A DNA stretch of 5,907 nt. It comes from an uncultured Kangiella sp. Its GTDB lineage: Bacteria > Pseudomonadota > Gammaproteobacteria > Enterobacterales > DSM-103792. Shown here one piece after another: positions 1 through 5,536 of this stretch. The DNA lies in NCBI GenBank assembly GCA_946480585.1, contig CAMLKQ010000144.1, positions 1 through 5,907 on the forward strand. The letters run 5' to 3'. A program made the translations under genes and the position numbers. Below the pieces are notes generated by a model. That model did not search any database. It had not been told where the DNA came from and worked only from the letters and a program-made list of their open reading frames with translations. Each line of letters starts with the position of its first letter. Position 1 is the stretch's first letter.

Positions 1-92
1 GAAATCGGGTTCGCAAAATCGGATTTACCGGGTCGATCTCCCCGAATCGTGCAGCGATGAGGACGCTCCTATCACGCGCCCGCCCGCGCCGC

Positions 93-941
93 TCAGCCCA
101 GCACCTGAATGTTGTCGATCAGTCGCGCCTTGCCCAGATAAGCCGCAGCCAGCACGACAAAGCGCTGTTCTTCACTGGCCGGCTCCAGCAAATCGCTGTG
201 CCGGCGAATCGAGAAATAATCGGTACGCAAACCGCCGTTGTTGATCCGCAGCCGGGCTTGTTGCTCCAGCGCCGCGTAATCGCGCTCGCCTTGGCGCAAA
301 GCATCGGCGCACCAACGCAGGGTCTGGTAAATCACCGGCGCCTGGGCGCGCTCGTCGGCGGTCAGGTAACCGTTGCGTGAAGACAGCGCCAGGCCGTCGT
401 CAGCCCGCACGGTCGCGGCGCCGATGATTTCGATGGGAATGAACAGGTCGTTGACCATCTGCCGGATCACCATCAGCTGCTGGTAATCCTTTTCACCGAA
501 CACCGCAACGTCCGGTTGCACCAGATGGAACAGCTTGCTGACAATGGTGGCGACACCGCGGAAATGACCCGGTCGTGACGCACCGCACAGGATGTTCGAC
601 AGCCGCGGCACTTCGACAAAGGTTTGCACGTCGGTGCCGTGCGGGTACATGGTCTTGTCGTCCGGCAGGAACAACGCATCGACCTGCTTGGCTTCGAGAA
701 TTTTCCGATCGGCATCGAGCGTGCGCGGATACTTCGACCAGTCTTCGTTCAAGCCAAATTGCATCGGGTTGACGTAAATGCTGGCAACGACTTTCGTGCC
801 GTATTTGCGCGCCTGCTCGAACAACGAGGCATGGCCCTCGTGCAGGTTGCCCATGGTCGGGACGAAAGCAATTTTTTCCCCGGCAAGGCGCCACGCGGTG
901 ATCTGTGTGCGCATCGCGGCGAGAGAATCGAAAATCTGCAT
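93..941 (-). CDS. panC: Pantothenate synthetase (pantoate--beta-alanine ligase)
   Basis: Cytosolic ligase that joins pantoate and beta-alanine, using ATP through a pantoyl-adenylate intermediate, to make pantothenate, the last step before coenzyme A synthesis. The 282-residue product is the usual family length (E. coli PanC is 283). Seen in the sequence: the HIGH-type nucleotide motif PTMGNLHEGH (residues 28-37, His34 and His37), NPMQF (58-62), ASRPGHFRG (121-129), FGEKDYQQL (148-156) and the KMSKS-like loop LSSRNGYL (186-193). I chose the ATG at 939-941 because the protein then begins MQIFDSLAAMR, like other PanC proteins, and a GGAG ribosome-binding site lies 5 nt upstream. An in-frame ATG at 1010 adds 23 residues, but these are encoded partly by a REP sequence and are probably not translated. 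It is the last recognisable gene of the minus-strand run, downstream of panB. The family assignment is very secure. Confidence 0.97.
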   Translation of the reverse strand: MQIFDSLAAMRTQITAWRLAGEKIAFVPTMGNLHEGHASLFEQARKYGTKVVASIYVNPMQFGLNEDWSKYPRTLDADRKILEAKQVDALFLPDDKTMYPHGTDVQTFVEVPRLSNILCGASRPGHFRGVATIVSKLFHLVQPDVAVFGEKDYQQLMVIRQMVNDLFIPIEIIGAATVRADDGLALSSRNGYLTADERAQAPVIYQTLRWCADALRQGERDYAALEQQARLRINNGGLRTDYFSIRRHSDLLEPASEEQRFVVLAAAYLGKARLIDNIQVLG

Positions 942-946
942 GGTGG

Positions 947-950
947 CTCC
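947..950 (-). promoter_or_regulatory. Ribosome-binding site that fixes the panC start
   Basis: On the minus strand the sequence reads GGAG, then CCACC, then ATG. The Shine-Dalgarno core is 5 nt from the start codon at 941. It supports the short form of PanC over the longer reading that starts inside the upstream REP pair. Confidence 0.7.
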
Positions 951-976
951 GCAATCAACAGGACGGAAAGAGGTTT

Positions 977-1050
977 CTGTAGGAGCGAGCTTGTTCGCGA
1001 TACGCCTCACGATTCAGCAAGTGCAATCGAGAACAAGCTCGCTCCTACAG
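977..1050. repeat. REP doublet (REPIN-like inverted pair) between panB and panC
   Basis: Two 25-nt copies of a REP sequence face each other at 977-1001 and 1026-1050. One arm begins CTGTAGGAGCGAGCTTG; the other is its reverse complement, and they match at 24 of 25 positions (the mismatch is at 997). A 24-nt loop (1002-1025) separates them. The GTAG tetranucleotide sits near the outer end of each arm, and each arm can form its own small hairpin (GCGAG with TTCGC, including a G-T pair). From established knowledge, this core and the outer TGTAGGAGC/GCTCCTACA ends are typical of Pseudomonas-type REP sequences, which are mobilised in trans by REP-associated tyrosine transposases (RAYT). No RAYT gene is in the window. 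The element starts 7 bp after the panB stop and ends 35 bp before the panC ATG, so it would be transcribed within the pan mRNA as a long stem-loop. Confidence 0.88.
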
Positions 1051-1057
1051 CGGGTAA

Positions 1058-1852
1058 TCAGGTGAAGCTGTGCTCATCGGCCGGGAAGCGTTTTTCGCGT
1101 ACGGCGCTGGCGTAAGCTGCAATCGCCCCGCCGATACCACCCGTTTCGCCGGTCAGGAAGTCCTTGACGAATTTGGGCCGCTTTTCACCCAGCCCAAGCA
1201 TGTCATGCAGCACTAGCACCTGGCCGTCGGTATCGACGCCGGCGCCGATGCCGATCACCGGAATGGTCAAGGCGGCGCTCAGTTGCTTGCCGAGCGTCGC
1301 CGGCACGCACTCCACCACCAACAGCCGGGCACCGGCGGCTTCGAGCAGTTTCGCATCGGCGATGATTTGCGCGGCGCTCTCCGGCGTGCGGCCCTGCACT
1401 TTGTAACCGCCGAGCGCATCCACCGATTGCGGCGTCAACCCGAGATGGGCACAAACCGGAATACCACGCTCGGTCAGTGCGCGAACGTAATCCGCCAGCC
1501 AGGCGCCGCCTTCGAGCTTGACCATGTGGGCGCCGGCTTGCATCAGTGCGGCCGAATTGGCGAGCGTCTGTTCGAGTGTGCCGTAACTCATGTACGGCAA
1601 ATCACCAATGATCAACGCATCGGTATTGCCACGGGCAACCGCGCGAGTATGGTGCAGCATGTCCGCCATGGTTACCGGCACCGTGCTGTCATACCCCATG
1701 ATGACGTTGCCCAGCGAATCGCCAACCAGAATCACATCGACACCGTTTTGGTTGCAGACTGCACTGAAGCTGCTGTCGTAGGCGGTCAGCACAACAATTT
1801 TGTCGCCAGCACGTTTCATTTCAGCCAGACGGTGGGCAGTGATGCGGGCCAT
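1058..1852 (-). CDS. panB: 3-methyl-2-oxobutanoate hydroxymethyltransferase (ketopantoate hydroxymethyltransferase)
   Basis: Cytosolic TIM-barrel enzyme that transfers a hydroxymethyl group from 5,10-methylene-tetrahydrofolate to 2-oxoisovalerate, giving ketopantoate, the first committed step of pantothenate synthesis. The product has 264 residues, the same as E. coli PanB, and aligns with it from end to end by eye. Seen: TAYDSSF (23-29), the LVGDSLG metal-site loop (42-48) with Asp45, DLPYMSY (84-90) with Asp84, MVKLEGG (110-116) with Glu114, CAHLGLTPQS (134-143), GGYKVQGR (148-155), Glu181 in VVECVP (catalytic acid in the family), PVIGIGAG and the C-terminal EHSF. The three metal ligands and the catalytic Glu have the same numbering as in E. 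coli. The ATG at 1850-1852 has a weak GGAA 8 nt upstream and lies 25 bp after the kinase stop, so co-transcription is likely. It works directly before PanC, with ketopantoate reduction (PanE or IlvC) encoded elsewhere. Confidence 0.97.
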   Translation of the reverse strand: MARITAHRLAEMKRAGDKIVVLTAYDSSFSAVCNQNGVDVILVGDSLGNVIMGYDSTVPVTMADMLHHTRAVARGNTDALIIGDLPYMSYGTLEQTLANSAALMQAGAHMVKLEGGAWLADYVRALTERGIPVCAHLGLTPQSVDALGGYKVQGRTPESAAQIIADAKLLEAAGARLLVVECVPATLGKQLSAALTIPVIGIGAGVDTDGQVLVLHDMLGLGEKRPKFVKDFLTGETGGIGGAIAAYASAVREKRFPADEHSFT

Positions 1853-1877
1853 GATCAGGTTCCGTGTCGTTGCGCGG

Positions 1878-2513
1878 TCACAGCCGCGAGTTGAAATAGT
1901 GACGGCCGCTGCGGCACTGGTGCACGCGTTCGACCAGCTGCTGGAAATCGCTTTCGCTGCCGGCCAGATCGAGCGCAGCCGTGTTGACGATCAGCAGCGG
2001 CGAGGCTTCGTAGTAGTAAAAGAATCGGGTGTAGGCGTCCAATACCTTTTGCAGGTAATCGCGGCTCAGCGCCCGCTCGGCGCTGCGATCGCGCTTGCGG
2101 ATCCGCTCCATCAGCGCATCGATCGGCGCCTGCAGGTAAATGACCAGATCCGGCTGTGGCGCCTGAATCGTCAGCTGGCCGTACACCTGCTCGTACAGGC
2201 GCAATTCGTCGTCATCCAGGTTGAGCCGGGCGAACAGTGCGTCCTTGTCCATCAGGTAATCGCTGACCGTGACCGGCGCGAACATGTCCTGTTGGCGAAT
2301 GGCATCGAGCTGACGGGCGCGCTGAAACAGGAAGAACAGTTGCGCCGGCAACGCGGCCTGTTTCGGGTTTTGATAGAAGCGCTCAAGAAACGGGTTTTCG
2401 TCCGGTTGCTCCAGCAGCGTCTGGCCACCGAGCGCTTCTGCAAGCCGACGCGTCAGAGTCGTCTTGCCGACCCCGATGGGACCTTCAACGCTGACAAAAC
2501 GAAGCGGCTGCAT
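1878..2513 (-). CDS. Deoxynucleoside kinase family protein (P-loop)
   Basis: A 211-residue P-loop kinase of the deoxynucleoside kinase family (deoxyadenosine/deoxyguanosine kinase type), which phosphorylates deoxynucleosides to monophosphates in the cytosol for salvage. Seen: a Walker A loop GPIGVGKTT (11-19) after a short first strand, an EQPDENPFL segment (35-43) where the family places a substrate-binding Glu, SDYLMDKDALFA (84-95), PDLVIYLQA (120-128) before the LID, and an arginine-rich LID around RIRKRDRSAE (136-145). In characterised members a (D/E)RS motif stands about where SDY is found here, so this belongs to a divergent subgroup. Substrate preference (dA, dG, dC or dT) cannot be read from the sequence. 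The ATG is the only good start: an in-frame TGA lies four codons upstream, and the Shine-Dalgarno is weak (a GGA 14 nt away). It sits between folK and panB on the same strand, and the 25-bp gap to panB indicates one transcript. Family secure; substrate and role inferred. Confidence 0.88.
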   Translation of the reverse strand: MQPLRFVSVEGPIGVGKTTLTRRLAEALGGQTLLEQPDENPFLERFYQNPKQAALPAQLFFLFQRARQLDAIRQQDMFAPVTVSDYLMDKDALFARLNLDDDELRLYEQVYGQLTIQAPQPDLVIYLQAPIDALMERIRKRDRSAERALSRDYLQKVLDAYTRFFYYYEASPLLIVNTAALDLAGSESDFQQLVERVHQCRSGRHYFNSRL

Positions 2514-2580
2514 GCTGGCGATTCAATTCCGATTGATGCGGGTTGGACAAGCGCTGGTGACCAGGTTCGGATGAACATGC

Positions 2581-3075
2581 TCAGGCAGACAGGCGTTGCA
2601 GATCGCTGGTGCCAAGCGCCTCGGCAATCTCACGCAGTCGGCGACCATCTGGCAAGGTCAAGTCCGGCGCAATTTCAAGCAACGGTATCACAACAAACGG
2701 CCGCTCGCAGAGCGCGTAATGCGGCAGCGTCAGTGTTGCCGACTGCCATTGCAGCGAACCATACAGCAACAGATCCAGATCCAGTGTGCGGGCGCCCCAG
2801 CGCTGTTCACGCACCCGGCCCTGCGCGAATTCGATCTGAAACAGCGCCGCCAGCAAGGCCTGCGGATCGAGCGCGGTATCGAGGGCGGCGACGGCGTTCA
2901 GGTAATCCGGCTGCGGCGCGCTGCCGGGCAGTGTCAGCGCCGGGCTGCGGTACAGCGACGAGCGGCTGACCAGCTTGCTGAGCGGCAACACCGCCAGCGC
3001 ATCAATGGCATATTGGATCTGTCGGGCCGGTTCACCAAGGTTGCTGCCGAGCCCGATATAGGCGCGCGTGCTCAT
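2581..3075 (-). CDS. folK: 2-amino-4-hydroxy-6-hydroxymethyldihydropteridine pyrophosphokinase (HPPK)
   Basis: Cytosolic enzyme that transfers pyrophosphate from ATP to 6-hydroxymethyl-7,8-dihydropterin, making the substrate of dihydropteroate synthase (FolP) in folate synthesis. The product has 164 residues (E. coli HPPK has about 159). Seen: the N-terminal YIGLGSNLG (6-14), SSLYRSPA (39-46), the pterin-site segment QPDYLNAVA (55-63), GRVREQRWGARTLDLDLLLYG (from 86 to 106) with the two Mg2+-binding aspartates Asp99 and Asp101, and LPHYALCERPFVVIPL (117-132). All the motifs used to recognise the family are intact. Its ATG (3073-3075) overlaps the pcnB TGA as ATGA, so translation is probably coupled to pcnB; no strong Shine-Dalgarno is visible inside the pcnB end. 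The product feeds the folate pool that supplies the PanB cofactor encoded two genes downstream. Confidence 0.97.
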   Translation of the reverse strand: MSTRAYIGLGSNLGEPARQIQYAIDALAVLPLSKLVSRSSLYRSPALTLPGSAPQPDYLNAVAALDTALDPQALLAALFQIEFAQGRVREQRWGARTLDLDLLLYGSLQWQSATLTLPHYALCERPFVVIPLLEIAPDLTLPDGRRLREIAEALGTSDLQRLSA

Positions 3076-4448
3076 TCGCTTTTGGCGGCGGCTTTGCGCG
3101 GTGCGCGGCGACGCGGCCGGCGCTTGCGTTCCCCCGTGCTTGTTTTGCTGTCCGGTTTGTCGACCTGGCGCAGCAACGAGGCACGGCCAGCTTCATCGGC
3201 GATTTGGTATTGCGCCCACCAGTCGACCAGTTCCTGCAGCGGCTCGCCGGCTTCGGCTCGCAGCGCCAGCAAATCAAAGGCAGCGCGAAAACGTGGCAAG
3301 CTCAGTAGCTTTTCGGCGCGACTTGGCGTGCGCTGGGCAAAGCGGTGTTGCAGCGCCCACATCTCGCGCATGACCTGACTGAAGCGTTTGGCAATCGCGG
3401 TGACTTCGTGCTGGCGATCGAGCACTTCGGTGGCGGCATCCTGCAGCGCCGGTGCCGGCGGCACATTGCGCTTCAGCCGTTTCTCGTACTCGGCGGCAAC
3501 CGATGGCCACAGCAGCACGGCAAACAGGAAAGCCGGATTGACGCCTTTTTCTTCGGCGATGCGGGCGTCAGTGTTGCGCAGTGCGGTTTCGAACAGCGCT
3601 TTGACTTGCGGGTGCTTTTGCATTGCCGCCGCGGGTGCCGGGAACAACACCTTGGTCAGGTTCAATGCTTCCAGCTGCTCAAAGCTGGCGAGGCCGTGGC
3701 CGGTCAGGAACAGCTTGGCGCATTCATCCCAGAGCCGGGCGTTGGAAACGTTTTTCAGCAGACTGCCGTGTTGCAGAATCGGCTCGCGGGTTTTGCTCTC
3801 GATTTTGAAATCGAGTTTGGCGGCGAGCCGCGCCGCGCGCAGCATGCGGACCGGATCTTCGCGGTAGCGGGTTTCCGGATCGCCAATCAGGCGCAGGGTT
3901 TTCTTTTGCAGATCTTTCAGGCCGCCGACGAAATCGACAATCGAGAAATCGGCGATGTTGTAGTAGAGCGCGTTGACGGTGAAATCGCGCCGGACGGCAT
4001 CGTCTTCAATGCTGCCGTAAACGTTGTCACGCAGCACCATGCCGTGTTCGGTTTGCGGCGCGTCATCATTGACCGCGCGGAAGGTGGCCACTTCCACCAC
4101 ATCCTGTCCGAACAACACATGCGCCAAACGGAACCGGCGGCCGATCAAGCGGCAATTGCGAAACACTTTCTGCACGTCTTCCGGCTTCGCGTCGGTAGCG
4201 ACATCGAAATCTTTCGGGTGCAGACCGAGCAGAATGTCGCGCACGCCGCCGCCAACCAGATAGGCCTCGTAGCCGGCCTTGTTGAGCCGGTACAACACTT
4301 TCAAGGCATTGTCGGAAATCTCGCGCCGCGAGACTTCGTGCTGATCACGCGGGATGACTTGCTTGCGCACCCGAACGCCGGGCGTGCGGGCGCTTTTGGA
4401 CTTGCCGACTGTCCGGCTGACGAACTGTTTGATGCGGGAAAAAATCAC
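3072..4448 (-). CDS. pcnB: Poly(A) polymerase I
   Basis: Adds poly(A) tails to RNA 3' ends, which marks structured RNAs, decay fragments and regulatory RNAs for exonucleases; in E. coli it also controls ColE1-type plasmid copy number. The product has 458 residues (E. coli 465). Seen: IPRDQHEVSR (32-41), nucleotidyltransferase motif LVGGGVRDILLG (64-75), catalytic pair DFD (Asp80 and Asp82), RNCRLIGRRFRLAHV (97-111), EVATFR (119-124), RRDFTVNALYYN (153-164), ETRYREDPVRMLRAAR (from about 191), NPAFLFA, FRAAFDLLALRAE, and a basic tail (441-456) like the RNA-binding tail of E. coli PAP I. The poly(A) features, not only those of CCA-adding enzymes, are present. The first possible start after an upstream in-frame TGA is GTG (4446-4448); the next codon, ATT, aligns with the E. 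coli AUU start. No Shine-Dalgarno is visible. A TATCAT at 4479-4484 could be a -10 element but has no fitting -35. The gene ends in an ATGA overlap with folK. Confidence 0.96.
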   Translation of the reverse strand: MIFSRIKQFVSRTVGKSKSARTPGVRVRKQVIPRDQHEVSRREISDNALKVLYRLNKAGYEAYLVGGGVRDILLGLHPKDFDVATDAKPEDVQKVFRNCRLIGRRFRLAHVLFGQDVVEVATFRAVNDDAPQTEHGMVLRDNVYGSIEDDAVRRDFTVNALYYNIADFSIVDFVGGLKDLQKKTLRLIGDPETRYREDPVRMLRAARLAAKLDFKIESKTREPILQHGSLLKNVSNARLWDECAKLFLTGHGLASFEQLEALNLTKVLFPAPAAAMQKHPQVKALFETALRNTDARIAEEKGVNPAFLFAVLLWPSVAAEYEKRLKRNVPPAPALQDAATEVLDRQHEVTAIAKRFSQVMREMWALQHRFAQRTPSRAEKLLSLPRFRAAFDLLALRAEAGEPLQELVDWWAQYQIADEAGRASLLRQVDKPDSKTSTGERKRRPRRRAPRKAAAKSE

Positions 4449-4499
4449 GGACAGTCAGTGAGTTAGGTAGAAAGGCCAATGATAGCCGGTCGGGCCAGT

Positions 4500-4542
4500 G
4501 GATGCATCCCCGCGATGCCGGTCCGGGCTTTGGCGGAGCCCG
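4500..4542. repeat. Cluster of small inverted repeats between gluQRS and pcnB
   Basis: Three inverted repeats lie just after the gluQRS stop. CGGGCT (4524-4529) pairs with AGCCCG (4537-4542) around a 7-nt loop, 2 nt past the stop codon. GCATC (4504-4508) pairs with GATGC (4514-4518). GGATGCATCC (4500-4509) is a perfect 10-bp palindrome that competes with the second hairpin. No T-run follows on the minus strand, so this is not a standard intrinsic terminator; it could be a 3'-end stabiliser, a weak pause site or chance in G+C-rich DNA. Confidence 0.45.
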
Positions 4543-4544
4543 AT

Positions 4545-5414
4545 TCAGTAGCGGATGACCGGGTCTTTTGGCACCAAGTCGAGCTGCCAGTGGTCGATGG
4601 CCTCGGCCAGCAGCCGGTCGATACGGTCGCTCGCCGGTATCGGCTGCCCCAGTACTGCCAACGCCTGCTTCAGCAAGGTCACGGCATCGGTTTCGCTGAT
4701 GGCCGGCGCGTAATTCTGCTTGGACAGCTTGCGGCCATCGTCTCCCACCACCAGCGGTAGATGGGCAAACCGTGGCGGCGTCCGGCCGAGCAGTCGCCAG
4801 AGGTAAATCTGCCGCGGTGTCGCGTCGAGCAGGTCGGCGCCGCGGACGATTTCGGTGATGCCCTGATCAATGTCGTCGATCACCACCGCGAGCTGGTAGG
4901 CGTACAGGCCGTCACGACGCTTCAGCACCACCTCGTCTCGTTCCGTTTCCGGAAAGCGGCAGTGGCCGAACACCGCGTCATCAAATGGCAGCGGTTCGCT
5001 GCCGGCCAGCAGCCGCCACGCCACACCGTCGCCCAGTGGCAAGCTGCGCTCGCGGCAGTGATTGGCACAGCGACCGCCATTGTCCTTAAGTTCGCGCCGT
5101 GTGCAGGCGCAGCCATACAGCAGGCCACGCTGGGCAAGCTCGTTCAGTACCGCGGCGTATCGATCATGGCGGCTACTTTGGTACAGCACGGCGCCATCCC
5201 ACTGCAGGCCGAACGCGCGCAGTTGCTGCAGGATGGTTGCGGCCGCGCCGGCCGGTTCGCGCGGCGGATCGAGATCTTCCATGCGCAGCAGCCATTGCCC
5301 GCCTTGCGCTTTGGCCGACAAATACGAGCCGAGCGCCGCCACCAGCGAACCGAAATGCAGCGGACCGGACGGCGATGGCGCGAAACGGCCAATGACGGGG
5401 AGCTGTGTTTGCAC
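4545..5414 (-). CDS. gluQRS: Glutamyl-queuosine tRNA(Asp) synthetase
   Basis: A truncated paralogue of glutamyl-tRNA synthetase that activates glutamate and attaches it to queuosine at the wobble position of tRNA-Asp. Seen, numbered from the GTG at 5412-5414: GRFAPSPSGPLHFGSL (9-24), the HIGH-like region; RMEDLDPPRE (44-53); a zinc site C-A-C, then Cys116 and Cys120; RRDGLYAYQLAVVIDD (166-181); EIVRGADLL; and a KMSKS-like KLSKQN (229-234). The anticodon-binding domain of true GluRS is absent, and the 289-residue length fits the GluQRS family (E. coli about 300). The start is uncertain. The reading frame is open further up to an ATG at 5502-5504 and a TTG at 5535-5537. E. coli GluQRS has seven residues before the GRF glycine, and GTG at 5414 gives eight, so I prefer it; GTG at 5423 is the next choice. 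None of these has a clear ribosome-binding site. In many proteobacteria this gene follows dksA; here a permease gene diverges from it. The function call is firm, the start is not. Confidence 0.93.
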   Translation of the reverse strand: MQTQLPVIGRFAPSPSGPLHFGSLVAALGSYLSAKAQGGQWLLRMEDLDPPREPAGAAATILQQLRAFGLQWDGAVLYQSSRHDRYAAVLNELAQRGLLYGCACTRRELKDNGGRCANHCRERSLPLGDGVAWRLLAGSEPLPFDDAVFGHCRFPETERDEVVLKRRDGLYAYQLAVVIDDIDQGITEIVRGADLLDATPRQIYLWRLLGRTPPRFAHLPLVVGDDGRKLSKQNYAPAISETDAVTLLKQALAVLGQPIPASDRIDRLLAEAIDHWQLDLVPKDPVIRY

Positions 5415-5536
5415 GAACGACACGCGGCTTTGCAGGAAAGAGAGCGAATGCAAATTGTGCCCGAACCGGGCCGGTAACGCCCAGCGCCAGCATTGCGTTA
5501 GCATCGGCGCTTGGATACCAAAGGCGAACAACAACA
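5415..5536. promoter_or_regulatory. Divergent intergenic region between gluQRS and the permease gene
   Basis: If gluQRS starts at 5414, these 122 bp must hold the promoters of both divergent genes. I see no convincing -35/-10 pair on either strand. TTTGCA occurs at 5429-5434 and as its complement TGCAAA at 5449-5454, and a further TTTGCA lies at 5408-5413, about two helical turns apart each time. An AAAGGCG at 5520-5526 could serve as the ribosome-binding site of the permease gene, at a long spacing of 10 nt. The regulatory role is inferred from the layout. Confidence 0.4.

Noticed and set aside
64..73. Possible REP remnant (GATAGGAGCG on the minus strand) just after panC
   Set aside because: Only the 8-mer TAGGAGCG is shared with the REP arms at 977-1050. 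There is no second arm and no GCTTG core, so chance cannot be excluded.
1..92. Left edge downstream of panC, checked for a gene end, a start or a terminator
   Set aside because: No frame gives a recognisable protein, no hairpin is followed by a T-run, and no minus-strand ATG of a following gene is seen. A plus-strand frame open from the window edge ends in TGA at 58-60 and could be the tail of a convergent gene, but 19 codons are too few to judge.
942..1010. 23-residue N-terminal extension of PanC from the ATG at 1010
   Set aside because: The extension is translated partly from the left REP arm, has no counterpart in PanC proteins, and a good GGAG lies before the ATG at 941.
624..1115. Plus-strand frame running through the REP pair and opposite panC
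   Set aside because: It is antisense to conserved panC motifs and to the REP element, with no ribosome-binding site or similarity I can recognise.
1800..2969. 389-codon open frame on the plus strand antisense to the kinase and folK
   Set aside because: It runs across two well-supported minus-strand genes and their gap. The translation is rich in Arg, Gln and Ala with no recognisable domain, as expected for the complementary strand of G+C-rich coding DNA.
3345..4466. 373-codon open frame on the plus strand antisense to pcnB
   Set aside because: It lies almost wholly opposite pcnB, whose catalytic motifs are intact. The antisense protein shows no motif or hydrophobic pattern of its own.
4479..4484. 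TATCAT as the -10 box of a pcnB promoter on the minus strand
   Set aside because: It matches five of six consensus bases, but the hexamer 17 bp upstream is ATGCAT and no other spacing gives a TTGACA-like -35, so I did not list it as a promoter.
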